This document shows positions 9,546 through 19,705 of a DNA stretch of 64,000 nt, piece after piece (positions within the stretch are counted from its first letter, which is position 1; every line of letters begins with the position of its first letter). The notes beneath the pieces were generated by a model. It searched no databases and was not told where the DNA came from. It was given only the letters and a program-made list of their open reading frames with translations. A program made the translations under genes and the position numbers. Source of the stretch: Lepidostoma basale. Taxonomy: Eukaryota; Arthropoda; Insecta; Trichoptera; Lepidostomatidae. The stretch covers positions 620,001 to 684,000 of the forward strand of contig JAHDVF020000524.1 in assembly GCA_022606425.2 (NCBI GenBank), given 5' to 3'.

Positions 9546-10190
9546 ATCCTTCTTTTGCCAGTTCCATGCTTCGCTTCCATACATAAAGGTCGGTAGAAGA
9601 ACACCATTGTGCACTGCCATTCTAGCTTTTTTTGATAGGTTTTTGTTTGCGATGACAACTTTAAGTGCACCATTCACTTTGTTGCCTGCCCCAACCCTTC
9701 TTTCAATATCCCTCTCCACTCGCCCATCTCTTGTAAACATACTACCTAAATACACGAACTCAACTACTTGCTCCAAATTTTCACCATTCACGCTAATGTT
9801 GCAGACTGTCGTGGTTTTTTCCTTTTCAAAAATCATTACCTTCGACTTATTAACATTCATCATCAGATCATTTCGCATGCATACCTCATACATACAATTC
9901 ACCAGGACTTGTAGTTCATGCTCGTTGTCTGCAAGTAGGACAGCGTCATCCGCATACAAGATACAGCTTACTGACACTCCGCTCATTTTGGCACCTACAT
10001 CCAACCCTTTCAGCTCTTTCATACATTTGTCCATATACAGATTAAATAACCACGGGGACATTTCGCAACCCTGTTTGACACCTTTATTGATATCAAACCA
10101 GGCTGTAAGATCTCCATTTACTCTGACACTAGCTGTGCTTTCTGTGTATAGCGACTTAATTGCCGTGATCAGTTTTGTACTATATATTGG
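9546..10190 (-). pseudogene. LINE-A reverse transcriptase, C-terminal part of RT
   Basis: This copy keeps the most of the LINE-A enzyme in the window. The minus-strand frame is open from about 10190: LITAIKSLYTESTASV, then RT motif B as GVKQGCEMSPWLFNLYMD, then motif C as CILYADDAVLLAD, then VNKSKVMIFEK, EFVYLGSMF and the connection domain GSEAWNWQKKD. It is 5'-truncated before motif A and cut at the 3' side near 9546, so the usual C-terminal region and (TTAG)n tail are lost. The QGC form of motif B and the YADD box suggest an RTE-like clade. The ORF itself is undamaged across about 200 codons, implying a fairly young copy. Confidence 0.85.
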
Positions 10191-10704
10191 GAACCACTGG
10201 TGTACACAGTCAAAGCTAATTCATCACACATACCACTCTTTTGCTGTTGGGTGTATAGACATGTGTATTTGCTTAGAATTGTGTAAATGTGTTTATTTGC
10301 ATTGACCTTTTGTGACAATGGAAGTGAAACTACGCATATTGAGACTCAAACTATTACGGCATTATTTCATAAGAACTTTTGACATAGAGAAACTTGTTTT
10401 TTCACTACTTAAATTTAATAGTCGTATTAAATATTTTCTTTTAATATAAACCACGATTTTTTTATTGCATAAGAATCAATAAGAGAGTAATGTGCATTGC
10501 GAATATATTTTATTTAATATAGATGCACGTTTCTTTATAATCTATGTATATTTTCCCTTGCATTATTTTGATTTGTTTTATAAAAAAATATTATAATGTA
10601 ATATTTTTTTATGAATAATTTTAAACACTTTTTTTTACCCACTTTTGAATTTTTTTTTTCTCTACATGTTTCAAAGGGAGAATGTATAAATAAATCAAAA
10701 ATAT

Positions 10705-11016
10705 AACTAACTAACTAACTAACCATCACGCCGTCTCCCCGAAAGGGTAGGCAGAAATAATGGACTGCCACACTTTTCTTTTCTGACATATTTCTCTCGC
10801 TACCTCAACATTCATACATCGTGTCATGCACGCACGTCGATTTCTCTGACTCCTCACATGGCTGACATTCAATATTTGATTTATTTGATCGTGCCACATT
10901 TTCCTCGGTCTTCCTCTATTTCTGGTTCCATTTACATCATTAACATATAATTTTTTTACCATTCTTTCTTCATTTATTCTTTCTATATGTCCAAACCATC
11001 TTAATGATCCTTTCAT
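10705..11016 (-). mobile_element. LINE-A 3' end with clean (TTAG)n tail
   Basis: Starts CTAACTAACTAACTAACCAT, the reverse of the tail. It then reads on the minus strand KGSLRWFGHIERINEERM, VNDVNGTRNRGRPRKMW and SAYPFGETA with an open frame of about 96 codons. 5'-truncated near 11016. Confidence 0.88.
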
Positions 11017-12239
11017 AATATTTTTTTATATTAATGAAAATAATGTTGAGTGTATAATTTTTGACATATTTCAAACCCATTAAACGGGTATTATTTCGAA
11101 GGTTTGTATAGTTTGTTCTCCTGATGCTGAAAGTTTAAAACATTTAAAACATGACGAGAATAATAATGTTTTAATTAATATAAAAATATATTTTTTAATC
11201 ATTTTTTACTATCATACAATAATCTATAATTATGATTTATAGATCAGAGCTTGTTTTTTAAAATCACTATAATTATAAATCTTTATTCAAATAATTTTGT
11301 GAAGCAAACATTCAACTATATTGTGCAATAAATAATCAAGACCATTACAGACACCAGTATTGAGTAATACATGGTGAGTATTGCTGGCAAAAGAGAAAAA
11401 AAATGGCACACAACTTGAAATGATATGACATCATTTATTAAAGGAAGACGGCGACTGTTCCATTAATCTAGATTCAAGAGGAAGTATTAACCTTTCTTAA
11501 AAACACACAAATAAACTGCATCATGTAAAATGAATGCTAGGGAAGGTCTTTATAAATGATATCTAAAATGAAAAAGTAATAAATAAAATATTGTTGTCAC
11601 GTATCTAGTAATTGTGTCCGTAGTTCAATAGCTGGCAATAGTAACTATAAACAACACTTAAAAATTTTGATTGTATTGTGTTGAAAATATAAAAAAATTG
11701 GACCCTGATCTTAAAGTTAGTTAAAAATATTTTATTATAGGTTGCAAACTATATAATAAAAATCTTAAGTATGAAAAACAAAACAAGGAACAAGCGAATA
11801 TTTCAATCTTTAAGATTTAATGCACGTATTAAAGAAATGGTGCGTCTGATTGTAGAATAATTCAAGATTTTACATTTGAAAGGATGATTTATTGAAAATA
11901 AAAATCATAGACTGCATATTGTAAATATGACAGCCTTAAAATATGTTAATATTGTGATCTATGCAATCGAAACCATAGAAATAAAATAAAAATAATATAG
12001 ACATTACTTACTCACAATCAGTTGATTTTGTTTTAGAAAATGAAAATTACAAATATATTGTTTTGTTTGTTTTAAATACCCTAATATCAAGGATTTAAAT
12101 ATTTACTACGCAATTTCCAAAATGAGCAGAAAGTGCTTATTATTATGAAGAAGCAATCGGTCATGTCTGGCCTTCGGGAACCCAATACCACGAATTTTGT
12201 CCCCTAGATCACCACCCATATTTTATTGTACTAACACAA
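11017..12239. other. AT-rich intron sequence
   Basis: I see no repeats I can place, no hairpins of note and no exon. Composition is strongly A/T. Confidence 0.45.
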
Positions 12240-12345
12240 CACTCTTCTTTTTCTTCTTCTTAGTGTAGACCTTGTGGCCTGTTTCTTAATTGGCCTCCTG
12301 CGACTCCCAGCTGTCGATCCATTTTTTTGGTGGTTTGCCCGGGTA
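12240..12345 (-). mobile_element. GAA-tailed LINE 3' remnant
   Basis: ACTCTTCTTTTTCTTCTTCT is a reversed GAA tail. It is followed by AGTGTAGACCTTGTGG and CTGCGACTCCCAGCTGTCGA, resembling the 3' ends of the GAA-tailed elements at 29828-30264 and 48944-49545. Only about 100 bases remain. Confidence 0.55.
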
Positions 12346-13700
12346 ATACTCAATTAATAAAATATATGTTCCTCAATGTAAAACTGAGTAAATTCTACAG
12401 AACAAGTAATACATTATATATAGATACTCTAGCAAATACCCTAATAAGAATACCATACTATATATTATAACCTCGTTAGTAAACTAAATATGCACATGCA
12501 AATATTTGTAACATATTAGTGGTAATAAAAAAGAAAATAAAAATAAAATAAAATATAAATAAAAATACTAGATGATTTATTGCTTAAATATGGGTTGAAA
12601 TTATAGCATATGTGTGTAAAATATTAATAAATAAATACTAAATAATCAACTTATAAATACATGTAGCTCTATTTTTTAATTATGTTGTAATGAAAATGAT
12701 GATTATGCATAAAATTTGTATCAAAATTTAAAACATTACCTTATTTCTACCATATTGTCCCATTTCTCCTTAATCGGGGTTAAGCAATTACATAATTTCA
12801 TAATAAAAAATGTTTCAATTAATTGGTTTAACTAATAATATTATAATTTATGTATACATAAAAAAATACAACTTCAGGAACTAAAATAAGTCCCAATATT
12901 ATGCAAATAGAAACATTATATAGTTGTATATAAATTTCCATGGATGAACACAAAAAATATACCAAATGAAACCAAACAAAAATATGTTGAAATTCACAAG
13001 ATATAATTTTTTGTTAATATTATAAACAAATCCTGGATTTACATTGTCTTAAATATAATAAGTTAACTTCAATGACCTAGATAATAAATTCAGTGGTAGA
13101 TTTCAATCATTTACCTATGATCCAAATTTGAAATTCGAATATATATCATATTTGAAAAACATTCAAACAATCTAGATAAGTACTTTCGTGTGTAAAAAAA
13201 AAGTGTCAATCACAGATTATCTTACATGTATATTTTTGTACCAATTATATTTTAGAACATGATTGTAAAAAATAAAAACGTGTACGACGTTTAGTGAGGC
13301 AAACGTGAATGTTTTTAATAATTTTAGGTAATGCAGGTACACTGATGTATCAGAATAACAGTGACATTGTGCGTAATACATACACAATGAGAATCTGATA
13401 TTGTTATGAATATGTCGTGTAGCCATGAACTGAGTATAAATTACACAGAAGACGGAGCTACGCTATATACCCACAACGTGTAGATCAAATTAATGCTATT
13501 TAGAGTCAATTGGTTTTGTGTCACGCGTAAAATGCAGTTAAAATTTAAATTACTGTATTTTATATTGTGTGGGTATACATTATTTAAAAAATTTGATTAT
13601 AACTGTTGATACAAAATTAAATTTTTAGTCAATAATTTCATTGTAAATTCCATCTGCGAGCGCATTGGATTACGTAAATATTGTAAAGAAACAAGAACCA
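12346..13700. other. AT-rich intron sequence, nothing recognised
   Basis: No repeat family, hairpin or exon recognised in this stretch upstream (in gene direction, downstream) of exon 1. Short A-rich runs only. Confidence 0.45.
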
Positions 13701-13712
13701 GGAAATTCTAAC

Positions 13713-13827
13713 CTGTAATCACTTTCGTAACCATCCCCACAACAGCGATGGTGAAAGAACTGGCACAATTCCATAACGTCCCTGGTTTTCGAAGCTTAGG
13801 AATAATCCAGTCTATGTTGTAAACCAT
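13713..13827 (-). CDS. taz: Tafazzin coding exon 1
   Basis: Encodes the first 38 residues of tafazzin plus one base. It starts MVYNIDWIIPKLRKPGTLW and continues with a hydrophobic segment (about residues 20-37, CASSFTIAVVGMVTKVIT) that would seat the protein in the mitochondrial membrane interface. The ATG is at 13827-13825 on the minus strand, in the context TCAAAAATGG. The donor is ACAG|GTTAG with GT at 13712-13711. The exon ends in phase 1 and joins exon 2 (2985) to give ...VIT-E-WLNKT. The predicted protein matches the insect tafazzin N terminus in length and in the spacing to the HX4D site. No 5' UTR intron or promoter motif was identified. Confidence 0.88.
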
Positions 13828-14420
13828 TTTTGAAGCACAGTTTAATTTATAAAACTTCAAACATATTCACTATTTGACACTTCCGACAACTAGCACGAAC
13901 GACGACATATTGGAAATGTAAATAACTTCGTTGTGGTTCGAACAACATGAAGTTAGGCACGAATCGGATTTGCCGCTAATATTTTGAATTGCTAGATCAA
14001 GGGTTTACCATATCTAAAACAATAATTAGGTATGTAGATAAGCATTTTATCAATAATTGATGGAATTTGATTGATTTAGTGTTCCTGATTTAGTTATAAT
14101 CTACATTTGTAACGTCACTTGAATATATGTTTTCACTCATGTACAACAATAGAAATATTATTGACGATTGTTCGATTGGATTATCATTTTACAATCAACG
14201 TTAATTTATTTGATAATTGAAAATAGCTACTTAAGTTAGTAACATAACACAGTTTCGTAAATACGTGTACTTCTATGTTATAAACACCTGCATTATTAAA
14301 TACATTGTTTTGATATTTTGTTAAAGCGTCAAAAGGTGACAAAAGCAATTATAATATTAATTGAAAATTATTTTAACTACGATTTTTCTGACTAGTAGAA
14401 TTTAGTTATATAATTATGCG
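13828..14420. other. Sequence upstream of tafazzin
   Basis: This should hold the tafazzin 5' UTR and promoter. No TATA box or initiator can be singled out in this AT-rich context. No repeat was recognised before the chimeric retroposon at 14421. Confidence 0.4.
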
Positions 14421-14525
14421 AAAAGAGAAGGATGGAGTGCCGCATCGGTTAAAGTGTGACAGTCCATTCTTTCTGCCTACCCTTTCGGGGAGACGGCGTG
14501 ATGGTTAGTTAGTTAGTTAGTTAGT
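14421..14525 (+). mobile_element. Chimeric SINE-like retroposon with LINE-A tail
   Basis: Flanked by a perfect 10-bp duplication TAATTATGCG (14411-14420 and 14526-14535). The first 29 bases (AAAAGAGAAGGATGGAGTGC, then CGCATCGGTT) are not LINE-A. From AAAGTGTGACAG onward the sequence is the LINE-A 3' end TTCGGGGAGACGGCGTGATG and (TTAG)n. The same head-to-tail junction recurs at 42388-42560 on the minus strand, so it is a family and not a single accident. Confidence 0.75.
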
Positions 14526-14767
14526 TAATTATGCGGAATTAGAAAAACTTGGCTTTAAAGGAAATCGCTAAGCATTTAACATTAATTTTAAACAATATTT
14601 ATTTGTATCGACATAGATACCAAAAAAATAATTCAAATTATGCAATGTAACTTGTATAAATCACAGAATTCTAAAGTAAATATTTATTCTGGTAAAGCAC
14701 AGTAGAATATATAATATGTTTCTCTAAAATATTTGAGAAAATATTAATTTTAAAATAATACGAATAA

Positions 14768-14965
14768 TAATTTTTGAAAAAGAAGAAATCATGTCAGTCT
14801 GCAACATTAGCATGAATAGTGAAAATCTGGAGCAAATATATGAGTCTATATATTTAGGTAGAATGTTTACAAAGGATGGGCGAGTGGAGAGGGATATTGA
14901 AAGAAGGGTTGGGGCAGGCAACAAAGCGGAATGGTGCATTTAAAGTTGTCATCACAAACTTTAAC
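14768..14965 (+). mobile_element. LINE-A internal fragment (post-RT region)
   Basis: Plus-strand equivalent of the FEKEK...VCNIS to RDIERRVGAGNK part of the copy at 9546-10190: TTTTTGAAAAAGAAGAAATC, then GATGGGCGAGTGGAGAGGGA. It lacks the LINE-A 3' end. Confidence 0.8.
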
Positions 14966-14995
14966 AGAGTGTAATGTAGAGTAACAAACTTTAGG

Positions 14996-15096
14996 TAAGT
15001 GAACGCCAAAGAGATGGAAGGGTAGTTGGGAGTCGACCTCCCGAGAGAGGCCAGCCTGATTACAGGAACAGACTAAAAATCTAAAGTAAGAAGAAA
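14996..15096 (+). mobile_element. GAA-tailed LINE 3' end, type b2
   Basis: Matches the end of 22052-22300: CAAAGAGATGGAAGGGTAGT, GGGAGTCGACCTCCC, GAGAGGCCAGCCTGATTACA, GGAACAGACTAAAAATC and AAGAAGAAAAAG. Confidence 0.7.
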
Positions 15097-15164
15097 AAGA
15101 TATATTATTAAAATAATATTTTGCCTACTTAAATATGAGTTTATAAGAATGCAACAATATCTAG

Positions 15165-15325
15165 ACAGTTTCTTAGATATAAACTGGTTGTAGACGATGT
15201 ACCCATAGAACAGGTCATGAAGTTCAAGTACCTGGGTGTAGGTATATCTATTTACATATCTGTATAATGACGTCAAAGAAGAGACTAATGAAGCAGCAGT
15301 TATCTCCGGATGTATGACGGACACT
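15165..15325 (+). mobile_element. RTE-like LINE internal fragment
   Basis: Degenerate coding text readable as LVVDDVPIEQVMKFKYLGVG and, after a frame break, EEAAVISGCM. This is the FKYLG block that follows the RT domain in RTE-like ORF2; the copy at 48944-49545 has the same block. Confidence 0.6.
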
Positions 15326-15988
15326 GTTTTGTGACTTTAATCAAATGTATTATAATAACAATTATAATCAAATTTATTATACAAAAACAGAAACATCTTT
15401 TCGGAAATGGCCAATCATTGTGTGAATTTTGACCATCATTTCGAGACCAAAACCACATTTTTTTTACTTATAACAAATAATCCTAAAAAATTATAGAAAT
15501 TAGAAAATTTTGAAATTTTAAAGGCCTAAAAATGTAAACTAAATATTATAAATAACCAAATTCATTCTTATTCCCCATTAGTATATAGTACATTGAAAAC
15601 TTTTCCCCTCTACAATCTAGCTAAAAAATAATAATACTACCTTCAACTTTTGTCACCTTTCCTATTAATGTAATCTATGTACTTCCTGTTATTGTTTATC
15701 GTTTTTCATTTATTATGTTTCATCGTTTTTGACTCTATAGGTACTGTGTGTAATTGTTCCTTCTAATTACTGTTTTATTTTTATTTTTGTTATTTTCTTA
15801 ATATTTTCCACCTTTAATATTTTCTCCTATAAATAGAAGCTAACCGTTCTTTTAATTGAAATATTTAGGCACCTACCTAACTCAATTTCAGCAAGAACTT
15901 CAAAATTATATCAAAGAAAAATTATTCAAATTGACATAGGAACACATAAAGATTCGAAAAATTGACTTTTGATATATTATTCTAACAC

Positions 15989-16024
15989 CTGATGATGTCA
16001 ACATAGGTTGATGAAACAGCTGTC
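15989..16024 (+). repeat. Hammerhead-like motif, family A
   Basis: CTGATGA at 15989-15995, a stem GTCAAC-ATAG-GTTGAT (15997-16012), GAAA at 16013-16016, then CAGCTG and GTC ending at 16024. This is the order of a hammerhead ribozyme core with a palindromic stem III, except for one extra T at 15996. Copies at 18866-18901 and 40902-40937 keep the same layout. Confidence 0.5.
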
Positions 16025-16168
16025 GCGTAAATTAAAATACAATTGTGATACAAAAAACAAAGTTTATTCATTAACAGTTTGAAATATCATAATAGCATTT
16101 TGCATTTGCATTCCACTAGGAAATAATAAGTCTAAGCAAAGTTTGAATACACAAAATATGCATCAGAC

Positions 16169-16205
16169 CAGTGCCATCTTGACATGATACGTCAAGATGG
16201 CACTG
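16169..16205. repeat. Perfect 15-bp hairpin
   Basis: CAGTGCCATCTTGAC and GTCAAGATGGCACTG separated by 7 bases. Function unknown. Confidence 0.7.
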
Positions 16206-16315
16206 ATCAGACCCATAATGACTTAGAATACGGCGACACCGAAGTGTTTCGGTTGTGCTTATTGTCTATGCGAAAATGACAAAGACTGATTTGACAGCGT
16301 TATTGAATTATATTA

Positions 16316-16380
16316 CAGTAGAACGTCGCGTCGTTTATTCGGACGTCAGTTAACCGGAAGGTCAAGTATCCGAAAAAGCT
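16316..16380 (+). mobile_element. Solo pogo/Tigger-like left end
   Basis: CAGTAGAACGTCGCGTCGTT followed by ATTCGGACGTCAGTTAACCG resembles the terminal repeat of pogo/jerky-type elements (CAGTAGAACCTCGATTATCC form). It is preceded by TA. No right end was seen. Confidence 0.45.
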
Positions 16381-16844
16381 GAGATGATGAAGCGTTCTGT
16401 AGGTACCGTGACCTATGCCTGACTGGCCATCATAGGTCATTTAAAATGACCTGTGACATTATAAATATTGTAAACTAAATAGCCATAAAAATATATTTTC
16501 CTATAGGTACATTTGGTCTATACAAAATCAAAGAAACTACTAAAACGAAATGCGGGTACTACTTAATAACAGCTGTGATCGTGACATTGTAGTCGTGTTT
16601 GTAAAATTCAAATGATTAAAGAAAAACACTTTTATGTATAAGTATACATAATTATAATACAAAATAAATGCCATTGTACTGCCGTGAGTTGCGTAAACTC
16701 GTTCAGGAAGATTAGTGAAATATTTTATCATTTAAAGACAATTTGTATACCAAACAGTATATCAAATAAAGGGAAATCACAGTGTGATCTGTGATAATAA
16801 TAATAAAAATGAGAGATATAGATTAAGACATAGAGATGAGACAT

Positions 16845-17175
16845 TCTTCATCTTCTCGGTACTACATTCCGGTGTAGGATTTGGCCTCTTCAAAAAAGAC
16901 TTCCATTTAGCTCCTGTCTCTGGCGATCCCATTCATTTTCCAGACCTTCTCAGACTCATCTAATCCTCTTCGACGCAGTCAGCCCATTGTTTTCGGTTTG
17001 GCTTTTGGTATCTTTTCACGCAGCACCCATCTGGACATAAACTACGGTGTCCTGTCTTATAGCTATATTTCTACATGTCCAGCCCACCGCAGTCGCCGAG
17101 GCATACAGAATCTCACCAACGTATCAGTACTTTTAGTTCATAGTTTTTCTTTAATTCTGTGAGTCCCATCCTCCA
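16845..17175 (-). mobile_element. RTE-like LINE 3' remnant, reversed
   Basis: TTCTTCATCTTCTCGG at the left looks like a reversed tail. The minus strand then resembles a LINE C-terminal region (CCAGACCTTCTCAGACTC, GCACCCATCTGGACATAAAC, CACATGTCCAGCCCACCG style text found in RTE-like families). Frames are broken. Confidence 0.5.
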
Positions 17176-18700
17176 ATATGAATCCGAAAATTTTCATAAT
17201 AATAACTAAACACTAAAAATGAATTAACCCTTAATTGGACCGAATGAAAATATTGCCCACTTGATATTATCAATGTCCCTACAAACATACCTAAGTATTA
17301 CCGACAAAATATCCTATTTATAAATAAAAATTAACATATTTGTCAATTGAATGAAAATAATAATAATCAGATGTTTTTTTGCGTAATTGTTTGTATCTCT
17401 ACATTGAAAACAATATTTATTTTAGCGAATCCGGTTGTTATAAAATAGTGGCGTTAAAACAAATTATCAAGTGTCTTATGGAAATAATAGGTAGGTACCC
17501 ACCTATTATTTAATTCAATCAATTTCCTAGTCACAATTAAGTAATAGTTCAAACTATGTTTTATTTTTCTCGACACCCTATCGAAGATTATATACCTTCG
17601 TCATCGGGGGAATAAGTAAAATATATCGTTTTACCATTGATGAATATAAAAAAAAAACTTTCGAAACACTGAGAAAAATACACTCAAAAGTGGAAAAAGT
17701 AGTGTTCTAATTAATAAAAAACGATAATATTTTATATATAGACATATTTCTATCATTAGTAAATGGTATTTGTTTGTTTAAATTTATGTAAATAATCGGC
17801 TTCATAATAATGCAGGATCACGTAATAGTTATTTGCCAGTGACAGACAGGTCCGAGAGATGGCAGGCGGCCATTGGCGGGCGGGCGCCATGTTAGGAAAA
17901 TGACATTCGCTCTCAGTCGGTAACTCAATGGTAACATGACTGCTGATTTATCGACATATCATGGAAATCGAAAGATACCGCCACAGATGCTCGGTGAATT
18001 GAATATTGCTTATATTGTTTCAACGAATTTTACATTGAATTATCATTCAATTCAAAGTGTCATGTTTTAAACATTTATTTGCGGATACCTTTTCAGGCTA
18101 CAATATTACAATTTTGTAGACTCATTATTTCCAGAGCTTTTTTCTGGTTTCAATTCGAATAAGTGAGAAAATAAGTACTTTTTGATAACACAGATTATGA
18201 CAAATAAAATATCTAGAATAACTAAGACGCAAACCAAATTTTTCAATCTATGCAGATTAACGGTATAGTTTTTAATTTTTCCGCTAGAGAGCGATCGATA
18301 ATCAGTTTGCCAAAATCTTGATGTTTTTTTTTCAACAGATTTGACGCCTTTAAATGGATATTTCTAACAATCATCAATCATTAAGCGGATACATTTATTT
18401 AAAGAGTGTCACAAAATTGCAAAGTTTATTGCCAATTTGTGTTTTAATTATCAAGTGAAATTTTAATAATTTAAACTATATTATGATGTCATTATTTAGA
18501 GTGCAATAATTAATATGTTGAATAAAAATACAGTTTAATATAACGTATACATGTATAAACTGAAAATAACTTACTAATTACCTCCGTACCGTTTTCAGTC
18601 CTGACAAATTTATATAGAATCTTCATCAATCGTTAATTGTTTTATGCACGCAGGCGCAGGTCGATTTCTCCATTGAGGGAACGATATATGAGTTTATATC
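17176..18700. other. Mostly AT-rich; one family C hairpin and one GC-rich patch
   Basis: 17581-17610 on the minus strand is a family C hairpin (CCCCGATGACGAAGGTATAT, then ATCTTCGA). 17868-17905 is unusually GC-rich (GCAGGCGGCCATTGGCGGGC, then GCGCCATGTT) and could be a promoter patch, but no gene can be tied to it. Nothing else recognised. Confidence 0.4.
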
Positions 18701-18703
18701 ATT

Positions 18704-18790
18704 CCTCCGATGGTGAAGGTATAAAACCTTCAAAACATATCTGCGGAAATAAACTACAAAGTGGAAAAAACAGTGTTTTAATTCACGAAA
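18704..18790 (+). repeat. Family C hairpin repeat
   Basis: CCGATGGTGAAGGTATAAAA and CCTTCAAAACATATC form a hairpin in a degenerate GATGA...GAAAC frame. It is followed by AAAACAGTGTTTTAATTC and GTTATGGAATTCCACAG. The last part recurs reversed at 8050-8105. Related hairpins lie at 17581-17610 and 36981-37043 on the minus strand. Confidence 0.45.
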
Positions 18791-18865
18791 AATCGTCGTT
18801 ATGGAATTCCACAGTGTTAACACCTTAAATTTATAAAAAATATTATTGATATATTATTGTAACAC

Positions 18866-18901
18866 CTGATGATGTCAATATTGGTTGATGAAACAGCTGT
18901 C
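18866..18901 (+). repeat. Hammerhead-like motif, family A
   Basis: CTGATGA at 18866-18872, GAAA at 18890-18893 and GTC at 18899-18901, around a stem GTCAAT / GTTGAT. It is followed by the family A trailer AAATACAATTGTGATA, which also follows the copy at 15989. Confidence 0.5.
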
Positions 18902-19029
18902 GTAAAATAAAATACAATTGTGATATAAAAACATACTTTTCATTAACAGTTTAGATAGGTAGAAATACAGTGGAACCCTCCATAACGAGTAATTCGCATA
19001 ACGAAGAAAAGGGATGGTAAAAAAATGCT

Positions 19030-19434
19030 CCCTTAACGAGCGACATTTCGCATTACTTGTGGAGTCTACAGTCAACGAGATTGTGTATTTGGCCAATACC
19101 ATGGATAACAACGATATTGACGAGCTTGTGGAAGAGCATAGTCAAGAGCTGACCATCGAAAAGCTTGGATTTGCACTGTGTTTCATAGCAAGAAGTTATT
19201 TAGGAGAGTTTGTGAGTGGAGGAGGAAGAAGTAGCAGGCCAACAATCTTCTGGCGCACTAAGAGAAATGCTGAAAGCATGGGAAACTGTTCAAACATCGT
19301 ACATTGAGAATCATCACCCTAATAAGGAGGTGGCTATGCGTTCTACAAATGAACTCAATGATAATGCTGTGTACTATGTTCACCAAATTTTGAAGCTTAG
19401 TCAAAAAATCAAATGCCTCTATACAGCTTTCTAG
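19030..19434 (+). pseudogene. pogo/Tigger transposase C-terminal remnant
   Basis: Readable text NDIDELVEEHSQELTIEKL (from about 19107) is characteristic of the C-terminal tail of Tigger-type transposases. It shifts frame near 19190-19220 to EEEEVAGQQSSGALREMLKA, VAMRSTNELND and LSQKIKCLYTAF-stop at 19434. The DDE catalytic core is absent. The element cannot mobilise itself. Confidence 0.75.
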
Positions 19435-19545
19435 TAAAAAAGAATTATTTTTTTGTCATAACTTCACAAATAGTAAACTACTTATTACAATTTAAAAAAA
19501 AAGTATTTGCAATTCTAAATCGCATTCCAGTTTGTTACGAAACTA

Positions 19546-19660
19546 ATTAATAACCACGCCATTTCTCCGGAGGGGTAGGCAGAGAGGATGGATCGCCATA
19601 ATGCTCTGTTCTGGCATACCTCTCGGGCTTTCTCTACATTCATACATCGTACCTTAGTAT
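19546..19660 (-). mobile_element. LINE-A 3' fragment inside Tigger
   Basis: AACCACGCCATTTCTCCGG then GGGTAGGCAGAGAGGATGGA is the reversed LINE-A 3' end of the subfamily that also includes 24540-24905 and 28805-28945. Confidence 0.75.
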
Positions 19661-19705
19661 GTGAATTTTATTTGAATAAACGTTAAAAATATTAGCGTTC
19701 GCTCC

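Larger units (their letters stand above)
2986..13712 (-). other. Tafazzin intron 1, about 10.7 kb
   Basis: Bounded by a GT donor at 13712-13711 and an AG acceptor at 2987-2986. The two flanking coding exons join in frame. The intron contains a SINE, two LINE-J fragments, a GAA-tailed LINE, two LINE-A copies, a MITE and a foldback element that encloses LINE-J sequence. Long AT-rich stretches between these show no further exon I can recognise. Confidence 0.85.

Noticed and set aside
9607..10305. 232-codon plus-strand frame
   Set aside because: Antisense shadow of the LINE-A reverse transcriptase, whose motifs are clear on the minus strand.
14490..14525. TTAG runs as telomere sequence
   Set aside because: The unit is four bases, only 3-5 units long, and always follows the LINE-A 3' end.
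15989..16024. Annotating the family A motif as a proven hammerhead ribozyme
   Set aside because: An extra nucleotide follows the CTGATGA core and stem I is short, so it is kept as hammerhead-like until tested.
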